This document shows, one piece after another, positions 1 to 6,549 of a DNA stretch of 12,400 nt. The stretch covers positions 1 to 12,400 of the forward strand of contig JAICUV010000085.1 in NCBI GenBank assembly GCA_025935655.1. The letters run 5' to 3'. A program made the position numbers and the translations under genes. This stretch comes from Chloroflexota bacterium (GTDB lineage Bacteria; Chloroflexota; Limnocylindria; Limnocylindrales; CSP1-4). Below the pieces are notes generated by a model. The model was not told the origin of the DNA. It saw only the letters and a program-made list of their open reading frames with translations, and searched no databases. Positions within the stretch are counted from its first letter, which is position 1; each line of letters begins with the position of its first letter.

Positions 1-3000
1 AGAAGGTCTGGCAGCCGTCGTCGTTGACGGTGCAGACGTTCATGTCGGGCACGTTCCCGACGGTGACGCCCTGCGGGTAGTCGGTGACCTCACCGGCGGG
101 CGTGATCCACTGGTGCGGCGTGCCGTCGCTGATCCACGGGGTGATGCCGCCGTGGAGGTGGAGGGTCGCGCGGTTCTCCGTGAAGCACATCGCAGGTTTG
201 GCGCCGGTGGTTGTGCACTCGGGGTTGCGCACGCCGTCCATGACGGTACCGTCGTTGACCGGGGCGGGCATGTTCGCCATCGGGCCCATGCCCGAGCCCA
301 TGAGCGTCGAGTCGGTCGGAAGGAACAGGTTCCCTTCGACACCCGACGGCAGCAGGTTGTGGAAGACGATGCGGACCGGCTTGTCCTTCGTCGCACCGAT
401 GGTCGCTCCCAGCCACTGGGGCGGGGTGACCGCGAGCCACTGGGTGATGCCGTCGCTCTTGTAGACCGGGACCTGGGTCCCGTCCATGAGCGTGTTCACG
501 ACCGGCCAGTGCTGGCTGATTGACTCGTTGGCAGGCGTCTCCAACTGGACGTAGCCGCGGGCAAGCGTGTCGGGGAGGCTGGACGAGAAGCTGGTCTTGT
601 ACTGGACGAGGCCGATGACGTACTCGTCGGCGTCGACACCGTTGTAGGCCTTGTTCTCCGGAACGGCGACCGGGATGTACTTGGCGTCCGGGAAGTCCGA
701 GTAGAGCGGACAGGCGGGCGGCACGCACAGGCCCGGAAGGGCGTCCTCGAACTTCGTGATGCCGGGCTTGAGGTAGCCGGAGCCACCGTTCGTCAGCGTC
801 AGGGCCGAGACCACGCCGACGTCCGTCGTGGCGGTCGCGAGCGCGCCCGTCCCGGTGGGGTCAGTGATCTCCACCAGCGGCGCGACCTGATAGCCAGCGC
901 CGAACGTGTCGACCACGATGGTCTGGATCGTGAGCGTGGCCGTCGCCGTAGCGGCGATCGACCCGAGGATCGGATCGGCCGCCGTCCCGTCGCGGATGAC
1001 GACGCCGGGCGCGGCGCTGTACCCGGAACCGGCCTGATCGACCACGACGCCCGTGATGGCGAGCGGCGTGGTGGCAGTCGGATCGGAGCAGGCGACGTCG
1101 CCACTCGGCGAGGCGCAAAGCACGTGCGCTTCAGCCTGGACGCCGGCGGGATCGTCGGGGAAGTCGAAGTCGACAGTCGGCATCGTGTAGCCGCTGCCGG
1201 GATCAGTGATCGTCACGGCATCGACGCCGCCGAAGGCGGTCGCGGTTGCCTCGGTCGTGACGGGGAGCACGCCGGACGTATCGGACACGGTCGCGGCGAA
1301 CGAGTACTCGCGGGCCTGCCCGTCGAGCGGGAAACCGGCGCTGCCGATCGACACGACGTCGCTCAGGGCCGGTGCCGACGGGGCGGGATAGCTGAAGATG
1401 TCGGCGCCGACGCCCGTATCGACGGGGATGCCAGAGCCGTAGAAGCCGAGCACGTCGCCCGCGAGCACCGGCACGTCAGGGGCCGGGTACGAGACGACCT
1501 CGCCGAGCGGATCGACGAGGGCCGGAACGGTCAGCAGCCCGCTGTCGAAGACGACCGTGTAGTCGGCGCCGGTCGGCCGCAGCAGGTAGGCGTGGAACGT
1601 CTGCCCTGCGGACGGGGTGGGGCTTCCCCCGGTGGTCGCCTGGTTCCACGTCTTGAAGGCCGTCAGCGTGCCCACCGGGAGCGCCGTCGGAACGACGGTG
1701 AACACGGGGACGATCGTCGTCGGGGCTCCAGGATGCGTGAGCCCGGTGCCGTCGATCGACACGAATCCGGGCGGATTGGCAAAGACGATGGTCCACGGTG
1801 CGACGCCGGTGACGCTCGCGCCACTGAGCGCCGCTTCAACGGTCGCTGCCGACGCATCGAACGCAAGCGCCGACGTTGTCGTGCCGTCCACGGTGAGCGT
1901 GAACGTCCCACCGGTGGCGCTGCCGATGTCGGCCGTCCAGGTGGCTGCGGCGGACACGTCGAGGCCGGTCGCGGGCTGCGTCAGGCTCGTGGCGTCGAGC
2001 GTGACGCCGGTTGCCGGAGCGGCGGCGAACGTCACGACCCACGGGTCGATCGTGGAGCCGGAGCCCGTCACTGTCGCGGGGCTCACCGCGGAGACTGCCG
2101 TCTCGACATCGAGGGCCGACGCATTCCACTGGATGGCGGACGTGACGACGGTGTCAACTGCGAGCGTGAAGCTGCCAGCCATGGCGCCGCCCACGCTGAC
2201 GTTCCACACGTCGGCCGTGCCACCAACCGCAGCCGCTGCGTCGGTGACGCCGATCGTGAGGCCGGTGCCATCCATCGTGACCACGGGGTCGGCGGCGGCG
2301 AACACGATCGTCCACGGGCCGCTGCCCGTGACGGTCGCGCCCGGGAGCGCGCCTTCCACCGCGAGCGCGGTCGCGTCGAAGGCGAGCGGCGCGCTCGTGG
2401 CGCCGTCCACGGTGAGGGTGAACGTCCCGCCGGTCGCGTTGCCCGCGGAGACCGCGAACGTGTGGTTGGCGACCCGTGTGACGGACGCGTTGACCACGGG
2501 CGGAGCGGTGTTGTAGTCCGTCGCGAAGGCGCGATCGACCAGCGGGTTGCCGACGGTCCTGGTGACCGGCAGCGCCGATCCGCCGGAGAACGACACCACC
2601 GGCGCCGAGTAGCCCGCGCCGCCGTTGGTCACGGAGACGCCGGTCACGGAACCGGTCGTGTTGACCGACGCGGACGCCGACGCGCCGTCGCCGGCGCCAC
2701 TGAACGTGACGGCAGGGGCAGAGGTGTAGCCGCTACCAGGATCGGTGATGGTCAGGCTCGTCACGGCGCCGTTGGCGCCGATCGCGGCGGTTGCCGCCGC
2801 GCCCGTGCCGCCGCCACCGGTGAACTGGACAGCGACGTCGGGGAGCGTGAGCTGGCTGTTGGCCCAGTTGGGCCACGGCCCGAAGTAGTGCGGGACCTTC
2901 GTCTGGTCTACCGGGCTCGTCGGAGCGGCGACCGGGACCCGGTCCGCCGCCGCCGAGGGCGCCGGCGCCGAACGGGCGATGCCGGGCGCAGCGCCAGTCA

Positions 3001-3046
3001 GGGCGAGGGCGAACGCGGCGAGCGTCGCCAGGAGCTTCCGTCTCAT
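1..3046 (-). CDS. Large secreted repeat protein with C-terminal multicopper oxidase domain (partial, 3' end beyond window)
   Basis: The frame is open without a stop from the ATG at 3046 down to base 1, at least 1015 residues, so the C-terminus is missing. The start is well supported: GGAGGAAGG lies 7 nt upstream, and the protein opens with a signal peptide (MRRK, then a hydrophobic stretch to about residue 20 and Ala/Pro-rich cleavage sites). Residues about 95-155 and 610-762 hold six GxGYxxxP motifs, and residues about 194-440 hold three repeats of about 85 residues with an FTLTVDG core. From about residue 785 the sequence resembles multicopper oxidases: TLHLHGG (H963 and H965, the first HxH copper motif) followed by SDGTPHQW (H978). 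The later copper motifs would lie outside the window. Members of this family oxidise phenols or metal ions such as Mn(II), Cu(I) or Fe(II) with O2; the substrate here cannot be told. It probably acts outside the cell. Confidence 0.88.
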   Translation of the reverse strand, partial: MRRKLLATLAAFALALTGAAPGIARSAPAPSAAADRVPVAAPTSPVDQTKVPHYFGPWPNWANSQLTLPDVAVQFTGGGGTGAAATAAIGANGAVTSLTITDPGSGYTSAPAVTFSGAGDGASASASVNTTGSVTGVSVTNGGAGYSAPVVSFSGGSALPVTRTVGNPLVDRAFATDYNTAPPVVNASVTRVANHTFAVSAGNATGGTFTLTVDGATSAPLAFDATALAVEGALPGATVTGSGPWTIVFAAADPVVTMDGTGLTIGVTDAAAAVGGTADVWNVSVGGAMAGSFTLAVDTVVTSAIQWNASALDVETAVSAVSPATVTGSGSTIDPWVVTFAAAPATGVTLDATSLTQPATGLDVSAAATWTADIGSATGGTFTLTVDGTTTSALAFDASAATVEAALSGASVTGVAPWTIVFANPPGFVSIDGTGLTHPGAPTTIVPVFTVVPTALPVGTLTAFKTWNQATTGGSPTPSAGQTFHAYLLRPTGADYTVVFDSGLLTVPALVDPLGEVVSYPAPDVPVLAGDVLGFYGSGIPVDTGVGADIFSYPAPSAPALSDVVSIGSAGFPLDGQAREYSFAATVSDTSGVLPVTTEATATAFGGVDAVTITDPGSGYTMPTVDFDFPDDPAGVQAEAHVLCASPSGDVACSDPTATTPLAITGVVVDQAGSGYSAAPGVVIRDGTAADPILGSIAATATATLTIQTIVVDTFGAGYQVAPLVEITDPTGTGALATATTDVGVVSALTLTNGGSGYLKPGITKFEDALPGLCVPPACPLYSDFPDAKYIPVAVPENKAYNGVDADEYVIGLVQYKTSFSSSLPDTLARGYVQLETPANESISQHWPVVNTLMDGTQVPVYKSDGITQWLAVTPPQWLGATIGATKDKPVRIVFHNLLPSGVEGNLFLPTDSTLMGSGMGPMANMPAPVNDGTVMDGVRNPECTTTGAKPAMCFTENRATLHLHGGITPWISDGTPHQWITPAGEVTDYPQGVTVGNVPDMNVCTVNDDGCQTF
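755..1216 (-). repeat. GxGYxxxP motif block (four copies) before the oxidase domain
   Basis: Residues 617-623, 673-680, 716-723 and 755-761 each carry G(S/A)GY followed by Pro within three or four residues, usually after T(D/N)xG or a VVD strand. Two more copies (GSGYTSAP and GAGYSAP) lie near the N-terminus at residues 104-111 and 143-149, about bases 2585-2752. The motif is a short beta-rich repeat seen in many secreted proteins. Here the two blocks flank the three longer repeats, so the protein has a nested repeat layout. Confidence 0.7.
1727..2467 (-). repeat. Three tandem ~85-residue repeats inside the multicopper oxidase gene
   Basis: Residues about 194-276, 279-360 and 369-440 repeat one pattern: a Gly/Thr-rich strand with (T/S)FTL(T/A)VD, then an (A/I)(F/Q)(D/W)(A/N)(T/S)A segment, V(E)xAlxxa, TGs, PW(T/V)(I/V)(V/T)FA and a D(G/A)T(G/S)LT end. 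The first and third copies are also close at the DNA level: plus-strand 1882-1916 and 2401-2435 differ at only a few bases. Repeats of this kind are common in long surface proteins and probably form a beta-sandwich stalk. Any binding role is unknown. Confidence 0.75.
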
Positions 3047-3320
3047 TGTCGATCCTTCCTCCGTGACCCCACCGCACGGTTCGCCCAAGGGCGCGGGACG
3101 TGTCGGGGAATCCCACGTTGTCGACAGGGCACGGGCGATGGACCCGGTACCCCCCATCGGCCGACCGTAGCCCGCCGCTTCCGGCGCGCCATCAGTGCCA
3201 GCCCGGAGGGCACCACGGGATCGGGACGTCGGTACCGGCTCCGTACTCGCGGATCGAATACGTGGTGTCCTCGGGGGCGCCACGGATGGAAAGCAGTGTC
3301 GTCGTGGCGATGCTTCAGGG
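3047..3320. other. Divergent intergenic region, 274 bp
   Basis: No gene is supported here. The plus-strand frame of the next gene stays open back to a GTG at 3195, but that stretch uses ATA, GTA and CGA codons unlike the neighbours and shows no family similarity, so I treat it as untranslated. The gap must hold the promoter of the oxidase gene (minus) and probably that of the small plus-strand gene. Visible details are the Shine-Dalgarno sequence at 3054-3062, a short dyad GGGATTCCC (minus strand, within 3102-3116) about 55-70 bp upstream of the oxidase start, and the 8-bp palindrome TGTCGACA at 3119-3126. I see no clear -35/-10 pair. Confidence 0.6.
3054..3062 (-). promoter_or_regulatory. 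Ribosome binding site of the multicopper oxidase gene
   Basis: Read on the minus strand the sequence is GGAGGAAGG, ending 7 nt before the ATG at 3046. It is a strong Shine-Dalgarno sequence and fixes the start of this gene. Confidence 0.8.
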
Positions 3321-3779
3321 ATGGACCCCGAGGCCGTTCGCCGCCGTACCAGGGCCGACGACGAGGCCGCCGCGGACGTCGCCCGGGACGCGCTGCGCTC
3401 GGCGGGCGCAATCCCGATCGAACCTGATCCTCCAGTCGCCGTGTTGCTCGGTCCGGGGGAGCGCGTCCTCGCAGTCCGGCACGCACGCGGCGTCGCGTTG
3501 CTCGCGCGTGCCGGGAGCGACGTCGCCTCCCAGGCGTGCGAGCTCTACCTCACGAATCGACGCCTCGTGGTCGAATCGCCGCCGTTCGAGGTGCTCCTCG
3601 ACGACATCCGCGAGGTCGGCGTGCTCGATGACGAGGTGCTGCTCCTCGTCGATCGCTCCGGCGGGGTGCGGATCCGCACGGACAATCCACGGGTCCTCCG
3701 AGTCGAGATCGCGGCCGCGCGAAGCGCGCGCAGGGCCGGGGCACTCGGAGGCTCGGCGGGTCAGTCGCCCTCGCGATAG
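3321..3779 (+). CDS. Small protein with PH/GRAM-like segment, function unknown
   Basis: This is a 152-residue soluble protein with no signal peptide or membrane segment. The N-terminal third is charged and probably helical (Arg, Asp, Glu and Ala-rich, residues 1-30). Residues 40-132 look like a small beta-rich domain: LGPGERVLAV, then LYLTNRRLVV (75-84), PFEVLLDDIREVGV (88-101) and two more short strands. The TNRRLVV...I..V pattern is typical of bacterial PH/GRAM-like domains, which bind lipids or partners; the family assignment is tentative. The ATG at 3321 is preferred because the codons upstream look non-coding, but the Shine-Dalgarno sequence is poor (AGGG directly abuts the ATG). The last 19 bp overlap the 3' end of the opposing response regulator gene. 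The role is unknown; the convergent kinase-regulator pair is not evidence of a shared pathway. Confidence 0.72.
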   Translation: MDPEAVRRRTRADDEAAADVARDALRSAGAIPIEPDPPVAVLLGPGERVLAVRHARGVALLARAGSDVASQACELYLTNRRLVVESPPFEVLLDDIREVGVLDDEVLLLVDRSGGVRIRTDNPRVLRVEIAAARSARRAGALGGSAGQSPSR

Positions 3780-4414
3780 CGTCGCGCTGCCTCGGCGCGG
3801 TTGCGGACGCCGAGCTTGTGCAACACGCTGCTCACGTGGGTCTCCACGGTCCGTGTCGAGATGGTGAGCGCCGTCGCGATGTCGCGGTCGCTCAGGCCGT
3901 CTGCGAGGAGGCGGAGCACGTCGCGCTCCCGGCCGGTCAGCCGCTCGACGAGGCCGGTGTCGACCGAAGGGTCAGCCGCGTTGCGGCGTGCGAGGCGGAG
4001 CACGAGGCGAGCGGCCAGCCTGCGTGGCATGACGAGCTCCCCGTCGTGCGCGGCACGGACCGCGCGGGCGAGCGACTCCGGCGTGACGTCCTTGGTCAGG
4101 TAGCCCGCCGCCCCGTTCCGCACCGCGTCCAGGACGTCGCGGTCCGAGCCCGAGACGGTGAGCATGATGATCTTCGTCATCGGGAGCCGAGGGACCAGCT
4201 CGCGCAGCAGCTGCACGCCGGACATGCCGGGCAGCTCGATGTCCAGGAGGAGGATGTCCGGCTTGATCCGCGGCGCGATGTCCAGTGCGTCCTCCGCTGT
4301 CGCGGCCTCGGCGACGATCGTGACGTCGGGGGCGCTGACCGCGTCCCGGACGGCGCCCCGCACCAGCGGGTGATCGTCCACGATCATCACCGTGATCGCT
4401 GCGTCCACACCCAT
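3761..4414 (-). CDS. NarL/FixJ-family response regulator (RR1)
   Basis: This 217-residue cytoplasmic transcription regulator is the likely partner of the adjacent kinase HK1. Receiver domain, residues 7-123: acidic pair D13/D14 (IVDDHP), phosphoacceptor D58 (ILLLDIELPGMSG), T86 and K108 (GYLTKD). A linker of about 30 residues leads to a LuxR-type helix-turn-helix, residues 157-215: LTGRERDVLRLLADGLSDRDIA, then STRTVETHVSSVLHKLGV. Every residue expected for phosphorylation-controlled DNA binding is present. The start is the ATG at 4414, which shares its A with the kinase stop (TGATG), so translation is probably coupled; no good separate ribosome site is seen. The frame stays open upstream only because it is a shadow of the kinase gene. 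The target genes are not known. Confidence 0.93.
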   Translation of the reverse strand: MGVDAAITVMIVDDHPLVRGAVRDAVSAPDVTIVAEAATAEDALDIAPRIKPDILLLDIELPGMSGVQLLRELVPRLPMTKIIMLTVSGSDRDVLDAVRNGAAGYLTKDVTPESLARAVRAAHDGELVMPRRLAARLVLRLARRNAADPSVDTGLVERLTGRERDVLRLLADGLSDRDIATALTISTRTVETHVSSVLHKLGVRNRAEAARRYREGD

Positions 4415-5973
4415 CACCCGATGCCGACTGGCGCGATGGTCGGGCGGACGCCGGCCGCAGGGGCGGTGAGCGACACCGTCGTCCCATCGCCCGGCCGGGA
4501 CCGGATATCGAGCCGGCCGCCGACGATCGCGGCGCGCTCCCGCATCGACAGGAGGCCGAACGAGTCCGGGCCGATCTCGTGCACGTCGAAGCCCCGACCG
4601 TTGTCGGCGACACGCAGCGAGACGCGGCCATGGCGGATCACGATCCTGACGCCGACGACGGTTGCCGCGGCATGGTGGCGGGCGTTGGTGAGCGCCTCCT
4701 GGGCGATCCGCAGGACCTCCGCCTGCGTCCTCGGCGCAACCACCGATGCGTCGCCCTCGCAGGCGAATTCGACCCGGAGCCCGAACCGGTCCTCGAAGTC
4801 GTCGGCGTAGCGGCGCATGAGCTCGCAAAAGCCCTCCTCCCCGCCTGCGGTCATCCGAAGTGCGAGCACCGCCTGGCGTGCCTCGCTCAGCCCGTTGTCG
4901 ATCGCTGTCTCGGTCTCTTCGAGGAGCGGGCCGGCAGCGCTCGGCATGCCCTCCACGGTAGCGGCCTGGCGCGCCTTGAGCTTCGCAAGCCACAGGTGCT
5001 GCGCGAGGCCGTCATGGAGCTCTCGTGCGAGCCGTGCCCGCTCCTCGATCGCGGCCCGCTCGACCTGGGCGTCGCGAAGCGTCGCGAGCTCGATGTTCGC
5101 TGCTCGTAGGCGTGCGAGGGTGGCGCGCGCCTCCGCTTCGATGCCCAGCAGGAGCGACACGAAGCTCGCGAGCCGGAGCAGGTCAGCGCTGGCAACCTGC
5201 CCGGGATGGCCGCTCGGATAGAGGATCCAGTGGATCTCGGCGAACGCTGCGAACACGAGCGCGACGGAGATCCACGCGTCCACGATCGCACGGTCCCGCA
5301 GCCACATCGCATGCACCGCCGCAGCGGCCCCGAAGTAGAGGGTGGTGATGGCCAGCTGCACGACGGTGCCAGCCGGCGTGATGTCGGGCAGCCCGTCGGG
5401 GTCGTAGGCGAGGAGCGGGATGCGGGCGGCCGCATCGGGCGCAGCAGACCCGATGAGGGCAATCGCAGCGACGGCTACCCCGGGTGCGAGCAGGATCACG
5501 CGCGGGCGACGCAGCTCGTCACGTCGCTGCATCGCGGTGCCGCCGACGATGAGCAGCGAGGCGGCCAGGATCCGCGCGACGGCGAACACCCACGCCTGCG
5601 GGTCGCTCGGCACATCGAGGGTCTCCGGCGCCGCATCCCGTCCCAGGCTCAGGCCCACGGCGATGCCGTAGGCGACGGCGAGGGCCAGGAATGCCGATGC
5701 CTGGTACAGGGCGATCGGCTCCCGGCGTTCACCGTAGCGCACCCACGCGAGCGCCGTGAGCGAGATGGAGACGACGGCGGCCGTCGTGTCCATGGCGAGG
5801 TCGACGGCTGGTGCGACCATGTGTGCATGGATGCCGGGCGCCAACGCCACGATCGCCGTCAGTGCCACCAGCACGAACAGCGAGACGCGAAGCACGACGT
5901 CAGGTCGCTCGCCGGAGCTGATCCGGAGGAGCGGCTCGAGTCGCGAGACTGAAGGGGCCGGAGTCTCGGCCAC
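4414..5973 (-). CDS. Membrane-bound sensor histidine kinase, NarX/DesK type (HK1)
   Basis: With the GTG start the protein has 519 residues. The first ~280 form seven or eight hydrophobic segments with short loops and no large extracellular sensor domain, so the signal is probably sensed in or at the membrane. A helical linker (about 280-310) leads to a HisKA_3 dimerisation domain with ARELHDGLAQHL: phosphoacceptor His at about residue 320, the acid next to it and the Gln five residues on, all canonical. The ATPase domain has the N box EALTNARHH, DNGRGFD, a GLLSMRERA G2 box and GDGTTV. The GTG at 5973 is chosen because GGGGGA precedes it at good spacing; a TTG at 5985, four codons upstream, is the alternative. 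The kinase should phosphorylate RR1, encoded directly downstream with a one-base overlap. The stimulus is not known. Confidence 0.92.
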   Translation of the reverse strand: MAETPAPSVSRLEPLLRISSGERPDVVLRVSLFVLVALTAIVALAPGIHAHMVAPAVDLAMDTTAAVVSISLTALAWVRYGERREPIALYQASAFLALAVAYGIAVGLSLGRDAAPETLDVPSDPQAWVFAVARILAASLLIVGGTAMQRRDELRRPRVILLAPGVAVAAIALIGSAAPDAAARIPLLAYDPDGLPDITPAGTVVQLAITTLYFGAAAAVHAMWLRDRAIVDAWISVALVFAAFAEIHWILYPSGHPGQVASADLLRLASFVSLLLGIEAEARATLARLRAANIELATLRDAQVERAAIEERARLARELHDGLAQHLWLAKLKARQAATVEGMPSAAGPLLEETETAIDNGLSEARQAVLALRMTAGGEEGFCELMRRYADDFEDRFGLRVEFACEGDASVVAPRTQAEVLRIAQEALTNARHHAAATVVGVRIVIRHGRVSLRVADNGRGFDVHEIGPDSFGLLSMRERAAIVGGRLDIRSRPGDGTTVSLTAPAAGVRPTIAPVGIG

Positions 5974-6000
5974 CTGTTCCCCCAAACCTTGCGAGGTGAT

Positions 6001-6023
6001 TGCGGAGCGAATGTTGTTCCGCA
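6001..6023. promoter_or_regulatory. Inverted repeat TGCGGA-N11-TCCGCA upstream of HK1
   Basis: Two perfect 6-bp arms (6001-6006 and 6018-6023) separated by 11 bp lie about 28-50 bp upstream of the HK1 GTG, where an operator could sit. The arms resemble the TGCGGGA/TCCCGCA heptamer of the RR2 region. A regulator site is inference; 6-bp arms can arise by chance in GC-rich DNA. Confidence 0.3.
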
Positions 6024-6067
6024 GGATGGACAGGGTGTCCGGCCGGCTCCCGCACGTCCCCTGCCAA

Positions 6068-6082
6068 CCGATGCCTCATCGG
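6068..6082. other. Perfect small hairpin CCGATG-CCT-CATCGG
   Basis: A 6-bp perfect stem with a 3-nt loop lies 138-152 bp past the pilin stop and about 95 bp before HK1. It could be part of a terminator for the pilin transcript or an operator. It has no T-run, so neither role is established. Confidence 0.3.
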
Positions 6083-6220
6083 CGATCCGTTCGGCCCATC
6101 AGGCTGCGTGCATCTACCGAGCGTCGGAGGGTGGCCGCGCAGGCGATCGTGCCGGTGGACGGGGGGCTGATCACCGCCCTGCCGTGAGGCGGGATCGCCG
6201 ACCATCCCCCGGCAGGCGGG

Positions 6221-6385
6221 CTACACGCTGTTGCCGATCGTGCTCAGGATCTTCGCGATCGCGTCCCCCAGGAAGATCAGCGCGACGATGGCGACGATCG
6301 CGATGAGCGCGAGGATCAGCGCGTACTCCGCCAGACCCTGACCGTCCTCGTCCAGGTCGACGGGCCGTGCGATGAGCGGTGCCAT
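6221..6385 (-). CDS. Flp-type pilin (class III prepilin)
   Basis: The protein has 54 residues, the usual size of Flp/Fap pilins. A short charged leader ending DEDG is followed by QGLAEYAL and a single hydrophobic helix (residues 21-40), ending in IGNSV. Cleavage after G15 by a prepilin peptidase would leave Glu at +5 and Tyr at +6, the arrangement conserved in Flp pilins. These subunits are exported by a Tad-type machine to form thin adhesive fibres. No tad or prepilin peptidase gene is in the window, so the machinery must be encoded elsewhere or to be found. The ATG at 6385 is preferred; only a weak GGGG lies 7 nt upstream. The gene is 164 bp downstream of HK2 on the same strand and could be cotranscribed with it or have its own promoter. 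Confidence 0.88.
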   Translation of the reverse strand: MAPLIARPVDLDEDGQGLAEYALILALIAIVAIVALIFLGDAIAKILSTIGNSV

Positions 6386-6486
6386 GGGCGGTACCCCGGA
6401 GCGCCCGGATCCGCCGGGCCGGGTCCACGAGGGCTCGCGAACCACCCAACCGTCGCCGGAACGGGGAGCGGCGCCCATCGGCGGGG

Positions 6487-6508
6487 TCCCGCAGTCGGCG
6501 TTGCGGGA
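6487..6508. promoter_or_regulatory. Inverted repeat TCCCGCA-N8-TGCGGGA upstream of the pilin
   Basis: Two perfect 7-bp arms separated by 8 bp lie in the HK2-pilin gap, about 102-123 bp upstream of the pilin ATG. The arms are the same heptamer as in the 8597-8612 palindrome but point the other way. In a minus-strand transcript the element would also form a stem-loop. It may be an RR2 operator for the pilin or a processing or attenuation hairpin; this is inference. Confidence 0.4.
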
Positions 6509-6549
6509 GTCGCGCGCACGCCACGCCGACGCGGGCAATCGCGCCGGGA

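Larger units (their letters stand above)
5986..6220. other. Intergenic region upstream of HK1, 235 bp
   Basis: No gene is supported. The stretch lies between the pilin stop and the HK1 start, with both genes on the minus strand. It should hold the HK1-RR1 promoter and the end of the pilin transcript. It contains the inverted repeats listed separately (6001-6023 and 6068-6082), a lone TCCCGCA half-site at 6048-6054, and a weak 5-bp hairpin CCGCC/GGCGG at 6174-6192 about 30 bp past the pilin stop. There is no T-run, so no confident intrinsic terminator. Confidence 0.55.

Noticed and set aside
755..2752. Regular repeats suggesting a CRISPR array or tandem DNA repeat
   Set aside because: The repeats are protein repeats with variable DNA and no constant spacer length; they stay in the oxidase reading frame.
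3102..3116. GGGATTCCC dyad before the oxidase as another RR2 operator
   Set aside because: Its half-site spacing differs by one base from the 8597 palindrome and its outer bases do not match, so similarity is weak.
1124..3427. A 767-residue open frame on the plus strand
   Set aside because: It is antisense to the oxidase gene, rich in Arg/Gly/Asp with no family features, and arises from the high GC content. The minus-strand frame has a signal peptide, repeats and copper motifs.
4415..4993. N-terminal extension of RR1 to 410 residues
   Set aside because: The extension is an out-of-frame reading of HK1. The receiver domain begins directly after the ATG at 4414, which overlaps the kinase stop.
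6386..6418. Several short GC hairpins before the pilin start as a riboswitch
   Set aside because: The stems are only 5 bp in very GC-rich DNA and match no riboswitch core that I recognise.
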